Of a stretch of DNA of 26,034 nt, positions 15,748 through 22,300 are shown piece after piece. Each line of letters opens with the position of its first letter. Within the stretch, counting starts at the first letter, position 1. The translations under genes were made by a program, and so were the position numbers. Source of the stretch: Alphaproteobacteria bacterium (GTDB lineage: Bacteria > Pseudomonadota > Alphaproteobacteria > Rickettsiales > UBA3002); the NCBI GenBank assembly GCA_021732545.1, contig JAKFUW010000234.1:1-26034 (forward strand). Direction: 5' to 3'. The notes beneath the pieces are model-generated. The model was not told where the DNA came from, searched no databases, and was given only the letters and a program-made list of their open reading frames with translations.

Positions 15748-16684
15748 AATTGGAAGTGCCATTGCCCCTTGTTCCCAGCTGATGGCGCAGCGTAAGATGT
15801 CGCATGATGACGATGAACTGCCGATGAAATGGGAAGAAGATTGTGTGGCGATCAGTCGCCAGAAAGCGCGACATCGCGCGCGCGCGGGCTGGAAGCGCCG
15901 TGTGATGCTGATTGCGATGGTGATGATTCCTACTTATGTGGGTTTGGGTGGCTGGTGGGTGTGGACGCAAAACTCCGCGCAAGTTTTTTCTAAATCCGTC
16001 ACAAACTGGGTGCTGGGCATCACCGCCGATGCAGGGTTTAAAGTGCAGCATATTGAGGTTGCGGGCCTTAAAAATCTGCGCCCCGAATGGGTGCTGGATG
16101 CGGCGAACATCCGCATCGGTGATCCGATTTTTAGCGTGTCGGTAGCCGCATTGTGGAAGAACATTCAAGCGCTCCCCGAAGTGCGCAGCGTGCAAATTGA
16201 GCGCGATCTGCCCGACACATTGCGGCTGGTGGTGACCGAGCGCGAGGCGGTAGCGCGGTGGCAATATCAGGGCCGTCAGCAGTGGATGGACCGCGATGGA
16301 ACGCTGCTCGCCAATCAGCAGCACGCGGCCACAGATGGCGATATGGTGCTGGTGGGTAAAGATGTGCCCGCGCATGCGGAGCGTTTTTTGAAGCTGATGG
16401 AAACCACGCCTGCGCTCAAAGAAAAAATTGTTTCTGCGGTGCGTGTGGGTAATCGTCGCTGGGATGTAGCGTTTGATAATGGTTTGGTGGTAAAGCTTCC
16501 AGCAAGCAATATGGCAGCTGCATGGAAAAAATTTGCGGCGCTGGTGGAGAATGAAAAACTGATGGATCGTGATATCAACATGGTGGATTTGCGCATTGAA
16601 GGTCGCGTCTTTTTAACGCTGAATCCGCAACCCGATGCATTGAAAATGATGCCGCTGACATTGACATCAGAGTCACCGCAATGA
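15740..16684 (+). CDS. ftsQ: Cell division protein FtsQ
   Basis: FtsQ is a bitopic divisome protein that connects early and late proteins through FtsL/FtsB. The 314-residue product has a long basic cytoplasmic part (RQKARHRARAGWKRR), one membrane segment at about 56-76 (VMLIAMVMIPTYVGLGGWWVW) and a POTRA domain (FKVQHIEVAGLKNLRPEWVL). The beta domain contains LPDTLRLVVTEREAVARWQ and ends in a conserved VDLRIEGRVFLTL strand. The start overlaps ddl by 8 nt and the stop overlaps the ftsA ATG (ATGA), the usual order. Confidence 0.93.
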   Translation: MAKIGSAIAPCSQLMAQRKMSHDDDELPMKWEEDCVAISRQKARHRARAGWKRRVMLIAMVMIPTYVGLGGWWVWTQNSAQVFSKSVTNWVLGITADAGFKVQHIEVAGLKNLRPEWVLDAANIRIGDPIFSVSVAALWKNIQALPEVRSVQIERDLPDTLRLVVTEREAVARWQYQGRQQWMDRDGTLLANQQHAATDGDMVLVGKDVPAHAERFLKLMETTPALKEKIVSAVRVGNRRWDVAFDNGLVVKLPASNMAAAWKKFAALVENEKLMDRDINMVDLRIEGRVFLTLNPQPDALKMMPLTLTSESPQ

Positions 16685-17955
16685 TGAGCAATTCTCTGAT
16701 GATGCATGAAGCGATTCGCGGTAAACATGGCAGCTTTGCGATGCTCGATATTGGCACGACGAAAGTGGTGTGTTTCATCGGCCATTTAACCGCCGACGGT
16801 GTGCAGATTAATGGCGTGGGGCATCAGCTGTGCAAGGGTATGAAATCGGGCGCGATCACCGATGTGGGCGGCGTGGAAGCCTCCATTTTGGCAGCGGTGC
16901 ATGCCGCGGAACAAATGGCGGGCGAGCCGATTGAAAATGTGATGGTGAGCGTGAATGGCGTGAGCCTGAAATCGCGTAGCGTATCGATTGAACTTGAAGT
17001 GGCAGGCGATGCTGCGCACGATCACGATATTGTCGATTTAATTCACGAAGGATGCGCGAGCTTAGAAGATGAATCGCATACGATTTTGCATGCGTTTCCC
17101 ATTCAATATTATCTGGATGCGACCAAGGGATTGTCCGATCCGCGCGGGATGGCAGGGCATGTGCTGGGCACCGAACTTCATGTGGTGACGGCCAATAATA
17201 TCTTCCTCAAAAACATCACCAACTGCGTGGCGCGCTGTCATTTAAACATCGATGGTTATGTGATGGCGTCGCACGCTTCGGCGTTGGCGTGTTTAACTGA
17301 GGATGAACGCGAGCTGGGCGTGACGCTGATTGATATGGGCGGCGGGGTCACGAGTTTTTCGGTGTTTGCAGGTGGCAAAAATATTTTCTCCGATGCGATT
17401 CCTGTTGGTGGCAAACATGTCTCTAATGACATTGCGCGCGGCCTTTCCACCACGCTGATTCATGCCGAGCGTTTGAAGACCATTCATGGCAGCGCGATTG
17501 GTTCGGTCAAAGATGCCGAGGTGATGATTGAAGTGCCGCAACTGGGCGAAGAAGATGAAGACGAAGCAGCACTCATGCCGCGCTCGCATCTGGTGGGCGT
17601 GGTGCGCCCGCGCATGGAAGAAATCTTTGAGATGGTGCGAAGCAAACTCGAAGCCGCAGGAGTCGACCGCGCAGCAGGCAGACGCTGTGTGCTCACCGGT
17701 GGCGGCAGCCAGATGATCGGTGTCACCGATTTAGCCTCGCGCATGCTCAGCAAACAAGTACGCAAAGGCCGCCCGATCGAAATTCCAGGGCTTGCTGAAA
17801 TGGCAAGCGGCCCATCGTTCGCCACCGCCATCGGCATGGTGCAATTTTTAACACACCAACCGTGGGAAGAATCCCTGCTGCACGATGCGCATTATGGCCA
17901 CCGCTTCATCCGCATGACCGACCGCGTGAAGCAGTGGTTTAGGCGGAATGTTTAG
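16681..17955 (+). CDS. ftsA: Cell division protein FtsA
   Basis: FtsA is the actin-like ATPase that tethers FtsZ to the membrane. The 424-residue product has the phosphate-1 motif LDIGTTK at residues 22-28, the 1C domain with VSVNGVSLKSRS, IDMGGGVTSFSVF (phosphate 2), LTGGGSQMIG (adenosine loop) and a C-terminal amphipathic helix (RMTDRVKQWFRRNV) that is the membrane-targeting sequence. Its TAG stop is the first bases of a heptamer-array element. Unusually for an alphaproteobacterium, ftsZ does not follow; the next gene is an antitoxin with its own promoter. Confidence 0.96.
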   Translation: MMSNSLMMHEAIRGKHGSFAMLDIGTTKVVCFIGHLTADGVQINGVGHQLCKGMKSGAITDVGGVEASILAAVHAAEQMAGEPIENVMVSVNGVSLKSRSVSIELEVAGDAAHDHDIVDLIHEGCASLEDESHTILHAFPIQYYLDATKGLSDPRGMAGHVLGTELHVVTANNIFLKNITNCVARCHLNIDGYVMASHASALACLTEDERELGVTLIDMGGGVTSFSVFAGGKNIFSDAIPVGGKHVSNDIARGLSTTLIHAERLKTIHGSAIGSVKDAEVMIEVPQLGEEDEDEAALMPRSHLVGVVRPRMEEIFEMVRSKLEAAGVDRAAGRRCVLTGGGSQMIGVTDLASRMLSKQVRKGRPIEIPGLAEMASGPSFATAIGMVQFLTHQPWEESLLHDAHYGHRFIRMTDRVKQWFRRNV

Positions 17956-18036
17956 GGGTAGGGGCGAGGGATGAGGGGCTAGGAGAGTTCACCTCTCCCA
18001 CTGGGAGAGGTAAAGTCACATCCCTCGCCCCTCGTC
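17954..18036. repeat. Nested heptamer-array inverted repeat after ftsA
   Basis: GGGGCGAGGGATG (17961-17973) and CATCCCTCGCCCC (18019-18031) are perfect 13-bp arms. The left array has 7-nt units AGGGGCG, AGGGATG, AGGGGCT and AGGAGAG (17960-17987); the right has CATCCCT and CGCCCCT. Inside the loop is a second hairpin, CCTCTCCC (17992-17999) and GGGAGAGG (18003-18010), the same core as the murB insertion. Being very G/C-rich it may stop transcription of the dcw operon, but it has no U-tract. Confidence 0.85.
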
Positions 18037-18041
18037 CCCCC

Positions 18042-18082
18042 AATAACAATCCTTGTTATTCGTTCAAAATTCTGTTTATAAT
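18042..18082 (+). promoter_or_regulatory. Promoter and operator of the parDE-like pair
   Basis: TTGTTA (18053-18058) and a perfect TATAAT (18077-18082) are 18 bp apart. The -35 element lies within a perfect palindrome AATAACAA-TCC-TTGTTATT (18042-18060). A looser dyad (TTCT and AGAA) surrounds the -10. Ribbon-helix-helix antitoxins typically repress their own operon through such dyads, so the palindrome is a good operator candidate. Confidence 0.7.
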
Positions 18083-18103
18083 AGAACAAATTGGAGGATG
18101 CCC

Positions 18104-18370
18104 ATGAACATATCGATTACACCTGAACTTGAGCAATTTGTGCATGCGAAAGTGAAAAGCGGGATGTATAATTCGGCGAGCGAGCTCATCCGCGAGGCAT
18201 TGCGATTGCTTGCCGAGCGCGATGAACTGCACACACGCCGCATCGCCGCCATGGACGCCTTCTTGCAAGAGGGCATTGATTCCGCAGCAAATGGAGACCA
18301 TGTGACGCCGGAGGAATTATGGGCGGAATTGGATGAGATCATTCGTGAAGCAGAACAAAAACATGGCTAA
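18104..18370 (+). CDS. ParD-type ribbon-helix-helix antitoxin
   Basis: This is the antitoxin of a type II module; it binds the toxin and represses the operon. The 88-residue product has an N-terminal RHH DNA-binding fold (MNISITPELEQFVHAKVKSG, then MYNSASELIREALRLL, the CopG/ParD signature) and an acidic C-terminal toxin-wrapping tail (EELWAELDEIIREAEQ). The ATG at 18104 is preferred to 18098 because GGAGG (18093-18097) is 6 nt before it. The last 8 nt overlap the toxin. Stabilisation rather than a role in division is the default reading despite its place after ftsA. Confidence 0.88.
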   Translation: MNISITPELEQFVHAKVKSGMYNSASELIREALRLLAERDELHTRRIAAMDAFLQEGIDSAANGDHVTPEELWAELDEIIREAEQKHG

Positions 18371-18665
18371 GCGTTATATTATATCTACTCAAGCGCGTGC
18401 CGATATTGCTGCCATAACGCGCTATATTTCTGCGGATAATCCTGCGGCCGCCCGAAAAATGAAATTGGCGATGATGCAGGCATGTGAAAAGCTTGGCAAA
18501 CACCCATATATGGGGCAGGAGCGCGAAGACGTGACGTCTCAACCGCTGCGCTTCTGGCCAGTCCATTCCAACTATATGATTGTTTATGATCCAGCGACCA
18601 ATCTGGTGATGATCGTGCGCATCTATCACAGTGCGCGCTTCACGGCGATGCTCGTGCCGCAGTAG
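18363..18665 (+). CDS. ParE/RelE-superfamily toxin
   Basis: The 100-residue product is a type II toxin partner of the preceding ParD-like protein. The family fold shows in ISTQARADIAAITRYIS (helical hairpin), the LGKHPYMGQERED turn, LRFWPVHSNYMIVYDPATN and the final strand VMIVRIYHSARF. ParE toxins act on DNA gyrase, while RelE relatives cleave mRNA; the HSARF ending and ParD partner favour ParE, but the target is inferred. I choose the ATG at 18363, overlapping the antitoxin, over the longer frame from 18333. The TAG stop falls at the start of a heptamer element. Confidence 0.87.
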   Translation: MAKRYIISTQARADIAAITRYISADNPAAARKMKLAMMQACEKLGKHPYMGQEREDVTSQPLRFWPVHSNYMIVYDPATNLVMIVRIYHSARFTAMLVPQ

Positions 18666-18773
18666 GGTGAGAGATGAGGGGCTAGGTTTTAGATTGGTGA
18701 ACCAGATACCGGTATTGCTGCGCAAACCGGTATGACAGCTTTCACTCGACTCTCGACTCTAACTCCTCACCCC
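18664..18773. repeat. Heptamer-array element after parE, with an internal hairpin
   Basis: The left array (AGAGATG, AGGGGCT and AGGTTTT from 18670) and right array (CTCGACT twice, CTAACTC, CTCACCC, 18745-18773) carry complementary ends GGGTGAG (18665-18671) and CTCACCC (18766-18772). Inside is a hairpin, ATACCGGT (18706-18713) and ACCGGTAT (18726-18733), extended by TTG/CAA with one bulged A. The 19-nt string ACTCGACTCTCGACTCTAA (18744-18762) recurs exactly at 21389-21407. Confidence 0.75.
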
Positions 18774-18892
18774 ATTTTCCCCGTCCTTGTGCACAACTTC
18801 CAAAATCGGGTTGAAGCGCGTCAGAATGCGGCAAACGCGCATCCACAAGGCCGATTAGGTCATCAAGCGACCCTTTTGATTTAGAAAAACTG

Positions 18893-18913
18893 GATTCCCC
18901 CTGCGCGGGAATC
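18893..18913. repeat. Degenerate GATTCCC/GGGAATC palindromic repeat
   Basis: GATTCCC (18893-18899) and GGGAATC (18907-18913) are inverted. The context CTGGATTCCC...GGGAATCAC resembles the complete copy in the M48 gene at 22231-22256, so this is probably a decayed relative. Confidence 0.6.
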
Positions 18914-18939
18914 ACGCGTCACCCATGAAAAAACTTTGC

Positions 18940-18957
18940 AAGCGTTAACGCTTTTTT
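18940..18957 (+). terminator. Weak intrinsic terminator candidate
   Basis: AAGCG, loop TTAA, CGCTT, then further T residues. The stem is only 5 bp, and it lies 275 nt after parE. Confidence 0.3.
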
Positions 18958-19104
18958 AACGATTTATTCGCCGCCCTATCATTTTGTAGTTTTTTTTACC
19001 CTAATTTTGTGTTATAACCCTGATCTCTCTTGATGAGAGCAATCACCTTTTTTAGTGATCGACAGCACCTAAGTTCGGTGCGGGGATGTTTTAACTTTGT
19101 TGCC

Positions 19105-19113
19105 TGTGGATAA
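19105..19113 (-). promoter_or_regulatory. Perfect DnaA-box 9-mer in the carD leader
   Basis: TGTGGATAA is the reverse complement of the consensus TTATCCACA. Two 7-of-9 matches lie upstream (TTGTGCACA at 18787-18795 and GCATCCACA at 18839-18847). A chance occurrence in 26 kb is possible (about one in five for an exact 9-mer), so the function is open. Confidence 0.35.
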
Positions 19114-19150
19114 CTTCCGGCATGCAACGCAACTTTTCGAAGGGTCGACT

Positions 19151-19651
19151 ATGGCAAAAGCAGTATTTAAGGTTGGCGAATATGTTGTATACCCTACGCA
19201 TGGCGTGGGCAAAATCACCGCAAAGGAAGTCGAAACCATCGGTGAGTTTGAATTGAACGTGTTTGTCATCAATTTTGAAAAAGACAAAATGACCCTGCGC
19301 GTTCCTGTAAACCGCGCTGAAGCAGCGGGCTTGCGTTCGGTATCAGGCGAAGGCGAAGTGAAAAAAGCACTCACCACCCTCAAAGGCCGCGCGCGCACCT
19401 CGCGTGGGATGTGGAGCCGCCGTGCTCAGGAATATGAAGCCAAGATCAATTCTGGCTGCATTATTTCGGTGGCCGAAGTGGTTCGTGATCTGCATAAAAA
19501 TGTCGATCAATCAGAGCGTTCCTATTCTGAGCGCATGATTTACGAGACCGCGATGAACCGTCTGGTGGGCGAAGTGGCGGCATCAGAGAAAACCGATAGC
19601 ATGAAAGCGCACGAAAAACTCATCCGCGCGTTGAAAAAACAAGCGGCATAA
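19151..19651 (+). CDS. carD: CarD/CdnL-family transcription regulator
   Basis: CarD/CdnL binds the RNA polymerase beta subunit and stabilises open complexes, notably at rRNA and other growth-related promoters. The 166-residue product has the N-terminal RNA-polymerase-interacting domain (FKVGEYVVYPTHGVGKI, then INFEKDKMTLRVPVNRA) and a helical C-terminal domain with RARTSRGMWSRRAQEYEAKINSGC and the VVRDLHKN segment. I choose the ATG at 19151, with GAAGGG upstream, over a longer TTG start at 19097 that would add an unrelated leader. It is single-gene, behind a structured leader and before a strong terminator. Confidence 0.93.
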   Translation: MAKAVFKVGEYVVYPTHGVGKITAKEVETIGEFELNVFVINFEKDKMTLRVPVNRAEAAGLRSVSGEGEVKKALTTLKGRARTSRGMWSRRAQEYEAKINSGCIISVAEVVRDLHKNVDQSERSYSERMIYETAMNRLVGEVAASEKTDSMKAHEKLIRALKKQAA

Positions 19652-19672
19652 AACCAATACCTCTTTGTTGTT

Positions 19673-19711
19673 AAAAAAAACCGGCCCAGTGCAAATTGGG
19701 TCGGTTTTTTT
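19673..19711. terminator. Strong bidirectional terminator after carD
   Basis: An A-tract, CCGGCCCA (19681-19688), an 8-nt loop, TGGGTCGG (19697-19704) and seven T residues. The stem has one G-U pair. The flanking A and T tracts allow action in both directions. Confidence 0.9.
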
Positions 19712-19770
19712 GTGGTTGAAATTGCGACACAATTAAGGTAAGGTAAAAGTATAAAAAGTAAGGAATTCGC

Positions 19771-20031
19771 ATGCATTCGACCATTACCAGCAAAGGCCAG
19801 ATTACGCTACCTGCCGCGTTGAGGAAAAACCTGCAACTCAAACAGGGTGATATTGTGAATTTTGTGCCACTGCCTGACGGAAATTATCGGCTTGAGGCGA
19901 ATAGAAAAATTCCCATCACGGCGTTGAGGGGGATATTTGCTGTGTCAGGCCCTATCTTGAGTGTTGAGCAGATGAAGGATGCCATCATGGAAGCGGTGAA
20001 TGAAGATTATCATCGCTCCATTCAACCATGA
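19771..20031 (+). CDS. AbrB/SpoVT-fold antitoxin (VapB-type)
   Basis: The 86-residue product has a swapped-hairpin DNA-binding domain at the N-terminus (MHSTITSKGQITLPAALRKN, then LKQGDIVNF) and a C-terminal helix that would bind the toxin (VEQMKDAIMEAVNEDY). It is the DNA-binding, labile half of a type II module. AAGGA (19760-19764) precedes the start. Direct repeats of AAGGT and AAAAGT (about 19736-19761) overlap the presumed promoter TATAAA and may be its operator. The stop overlaps the toxin ATG (ATGA). Confidence 0.88.
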   Translation: MHSTITSKGQITLPAALRKNLQLKQGDIVNFVPLPDGNYRLEANRKIPITALRGIFAVSGPILSVEQMKDAIMEAVNEDYHRSIQP

Positions 20032-20429
20032 TCGCGGTCGATACGAATATTCTGGTGAGGTATATTGTTCAGCTTGATGAGCCGTACACCAAAGTTGCCG
20101 ATCACTTTTTTGATACGTCAATCGCTCAACATAGGTCGATTTTCATTTCGCTGCTGGTATTGTGCGAAGTGGTCTGGGTACTGGGTCGTAGCTATGGATT
20201 TTCTCGAAAGCAGCTCGTGACAATCGTTGAAATGTTAAAAACTTCCGAGCATATCATTCTAGAGAATCCCGATATTGTAACGCTGGCGTTGGAGGATTTT
20301 CGTAGTAAAAAAGCAGGCTTTTCAGATTACATCATGCTGCATATCGCCGAAAGACATCGAGCCTTACCGCTTTACACCTTCGATCAAGCCCTTGCCGATC
20401 ATCCGATGGCGGTGCTGCTGGTGAAGTGA
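20028..20429 (+). CDS. PIN-domain ribonuclease toxin (VapC-type)
   Basis: The 133-residue PIN domain has the four acidic metal ligands in expected places: D5 (AVDTNILVRY), E47 (VLCEVVWVL), D100 (FSDYIMLHIA) and D119 (TFDQALA). Such proteins are Mg-dependent endoribonucleases, often cutting tRNA or rRNA; the target here is unknown. It is coupled to the AbrB-type antitoxin by a 4-nt overlap. It converges on sdhB with only 6 nt between stops and no terminator in between, so the two transcripts probably overlap. Confidence 0.9.
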   Translation: MIAVDTNILVRYIVQLDEPYTKVADHFFDTSIAQHRSIFISLLVLCEVVWVLGRSYGFSRKQLVTIVEMLKTSEHIILENPDIVTLALEDFRSKKAGFSDYIMLHIAERHRALPLYTFDQALADHPMAVLLVK

Positions 20430-20435
20430 AAAAGC

Positions 20436-21236
20436 CTAAACCCTTCTCTCCAGCATCAGTTTTTTAATTTCCGAAATCGCCTTGGCGGGGTTGAGGCCTT
20501 TAGGACAGGTTTTCGCGCAATTCATGATGGTGTGGCAGCGATAGAGGCGGAAGGGGTCTTCGAGGTTATCGAGGCGATCTCCCGTCATTTCGTCGCGGCT
20601 ATCCACAATCCAGCGGTACGCTTGCAGCAAAATCGCAGGGCCAAGATAGCGGTCCGAATTCCACCAATAGCTCGGGCACGAGGTGGAGCAACAGGCGCAT
20701 AAAATGCACTCATATAAACCATCCATTTTCTCGCGGTCCTCGGGCGATTGCAGGCGCTCCGAGTTGCTGGGCGGCGCGCTTTGGGTCTGCATCCAGGGTT
20801 GAATCGATTCATATTGCGCGTAAAAATGGCTCAAGTCTGGCACAAGGTCTTTGATGACAGGCATGTGCGGCAGCGGATAGATTTTGATGTCGCCTTTCAC
20901 ATCGCCAATCGCTTTGGTGCAGGCCAGTGTGTTGGTGCCATCAATATTCATCGCGCATGAGCCGCAAATGCCCTCGCGGCACGAACGGCGAAAGGTCAGG
21001 GTGGAGTCCATTTCATCTTTGATTTTGATGATAGCATCAAGCACCATCGGGCCGCAGCTATCCATATCCACTTCATAGCTATCGAGGGTAGGATTTTCAG
21101 CGTTACCAGCAGCATCCACGTGCTCAGGATTCCAGCGATAGACCTTGAAGGTTTTCAGATTTTTCGTGCCCGCAGGGGCGGCGTAATGGCGGCCTTTTTC
21201 AACCTTGGAATTTTTGGGTAGCGTAAATTCGGCCAT
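20436..21236 (-). CDS. sdhB: Succinate dehydrogenase iron-sulfur subunit
   Basis: SdhB carries electrons from the flavin of SdhA to ubiquinone through three Fe-S centres. The 266-residue product has the [2Fe-2S] ligands C86, C91 and C94 (SCREGICGSC) and C106, then two ferredoxin-like clusters, CILCACCSTSCP and CHTIMNCAKTCPKG. The C-terminus NPAKAISEIKKLML is typical. It lies last in the - strand sdh group, separated from sdhA by an M48 protease gene and a heptamer inverted repeat, so it may be transcribed at a different level from sdhCDA. Confidence 0.96.
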   Translation of the reverse strand: MAEFTLPKNSKVEKGRHYAAPAGTKNLKTFKVYRWNPEHVDAAGNAENPTLDSYEVDMDSCGPMVLDAIIKIKDEMDSTLTFRRSCREGICGSCAMNIDGTNTLACTKAIGDVKGDIKIYPLPHMPVIKDLVPDLSHFYAQYESIQPWMQTQSAPPSNSERLQSPEDREKMDGLYECILCACCSTSCPSYWWNSDRYLGPAILLQAYRWIVDSRDEMTGDRLDNLEDPFRLYRCHTIMNCAKTCPKGLNPAKAISEIKKLMLERRV

Positions 21237-21253
21237 AATGTCCTCTTTAGTGG

Positions 21254-21407
21254 TTAGAGTCGAGAGTCGTGAGTCGAGTAGCGCTTTGAGAGCGTTGTAA
21301 AATAATGTCCAAGGCCTTTGTATTTGTCATTCCGGCCTTCGCTGGGATCACAACATAGCAAGCTGGCTATGCACAGACCTTACTTTTTACTCGACTCTCG
21401 ACTCTAA
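21254..21407. repeat. 154-bp heptamer-array inverted-repeat element between sdhB and the M48 gene
   Basis: TTAGAGTCGAGAGTCG (21254-21269) and CGACTCTCGACTCTAA (21392-21407) are perfect 16-bp inverted ends. The left array is 7-nt units AGTCGAG, AGTCGTG and AGTCGAG; the right is CTCGACT repeated. The interior has no ORF but holds GTCATTCC...GGGATCAC (21326-21351), a hybrid relative of the palindromes in the M48 gene. The element's right end forms the TAG stop of the M48 gene. Confidence 0.85.
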
Positions 21408-22300
21408 TCACTTTTTCTAATGTTAGGCAGCAGGCGCTGCTTGCCTGCTTTTTTCTGTTCAATTTCGGCAATGGTTTTGTTCATGGTTACAAAGCGCTCA
21501 GGCGTTGTCGGGTGGGTAGTGCGCGTATAGATTCCCTGCTTATTCACCTTCGCCATCTGACGCCAAAACTGCGGCGCATCTTCCACTTTGAATCCGGCAC
21601 GCGCAACGATATAAAGCCCGATATAATCGGCTTCATTTTCAAATTCGGGCGAATAGGATAGCAGCGCCGTTTGCGCACCTATTTTGCCGATTTGGCCTTG
21701 CGTGTTGATGCCTTGAGATGATGCCAATGCATCGAGCAGTGTGCCAAGCAACGCACCGCCCACCACGTTATTTTGCGTCGATTGCACATGCCGCATCATG
21801 TGGTGGCTATATTCATGCGCTAAGATAAAGGCGAGTTGATTATCGTTTTTGGCGAATTCAACCATATCAGCATTCATCACAATTTGCGTTCCGTCCGCAT
21901 GCGCGTTCAGGCCTTTACTTTTCGTTGAAAGTATTACCCTCATGTCGCAGTTGGCCTGAGATCCGTTGAGTTCACGGCACAGTTTGGTGGCTTCTGGTGC
22001 TAACTTATCAATCACACCTTTGAGTCGATCGCGCATCGCACTAATATCATCTTGGGTAAAAGATTTACCTTCATATTGCGACGTCACTTGCGCGTCTGCC
22101 ATATAGGATTGTTGCTGGCGTTCCTGCGCGATTTCAGCTTGCGAGGCGTGCGGTGTCATGGCGGTGGGTTTGGCACAGGCAGCCAGTAATGTCATCCCAG
22201 CGAAGGCTGGGATCCAGAACAAGCGAAAACTGGATTCCCGCTTTCGCGGGAATGACGATCGAACTGGCAACTGGCAACTGGCAACTGACAACTTCATCAT
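21404..22300 (-). CDS. M48-family metalloprotease, probable lipoprotein with a repeat-derived signal peptide
   Basis: This is a zinc metalloprotease of the M48 type found in the envelope (LoiP/BepA-like). Zinc site H162-EYSH166 with third ligand in E221-NEAD225. The ATG at 22300 overlaps the sdhA stop by 1 nt, with AAGGG just upstream, giving 298 residues. The N-terminus has basic residues (R14, R19-K20-R21), a hydrophobic core (about 25-41) and a lipobox L39-A-A-C42, so a lipidated cell-envelope protein is predicted. All codons from about 4 to 37 are encoded by a heptamer array followed by a double palindrome (22191-22289). Mature sequence starts CAKPTAMTP. Its place inside the sdh group is unusual. 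Confidence 0.85.
   Translation of the reverse strand: MMKLSVASCQLPVRSSFPRKRESSFRLFWIPAFAGMTLLAACAKPTAMTPHASQAEIAQERQQQSYMADAQVTSQYEGKSFTQDDISAMRDRLKGVIDKLAPEATKLCRELNGSQANCDMRVILSTKSKGLNAHADGTQIVMNADMVEFAKNDNQLAFILAHEYSHHMMRHVQSTQNNVVGGALLGTLLDALASSQGINTQGQIGKIGAQTALLSYSPEFENEADYIGLYIVARAGFKVEDAPQFWRQMAKVNKQGIYTRTTHPTTPERFVTMNKTIAEIEQKKAGKQRLLPNIRKSD
22191..22289. repeat. Composite palindrome plus heptamer array encoding the M48 signal peptide
   Basis: Two hairpins, ATCCCAGC/GCTGGGAT (22194-22213) and ATTCCCGC/GCGGGAAT (22234-22253), are themselves arranged as inverted halves with outer ends GTCATCCC and GGAATGAC. They are followed by four 7-nt units (AACTGGC three times, AACTGAC once, 22262-22289). 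The heptamer is the reverse complement of the unit before murG. The ATTCCC...GGGAAT core resembles the Neisseria dRS3 repeat motif; relationship by descent is not implied. Confidence 0.85.

Larger units (their letters stand above)
18774..19150. other. Non-coding stretch and structured leader upstream of carD
   Basis: There is no convincing gene. It holds a degenerate repeat at 18893-18913, a weak terminator-like hairpin at 18940-18957, an AT-rich tract with TATAAC (19013-19018) as the likeliest -10, and three short hairpins in a row: CTCTC/GAGAG (19025-19039), ATCAC/GTGAT (19042-19059) and GCACC/GGTGC (19065-19081). Next comes a perfect DnaA-box sequence (19105-19113), then GAAGGG (about 19139-19144) before the carD ATG. 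No good -35 fits the -10, which suits a promoter helped by an activator, but this is speculative. Confidence 0.5.

Noticed and set aside
15692..16375. 227-codon open frame on the minus strand opposite ddl/ftsQ
   Set aside because: It is the antisense shadow of ftsQ, whose membrane segment and POTRA domain are clear; the antisense product is His/Arg/Gln-rich and unlike a protein family.
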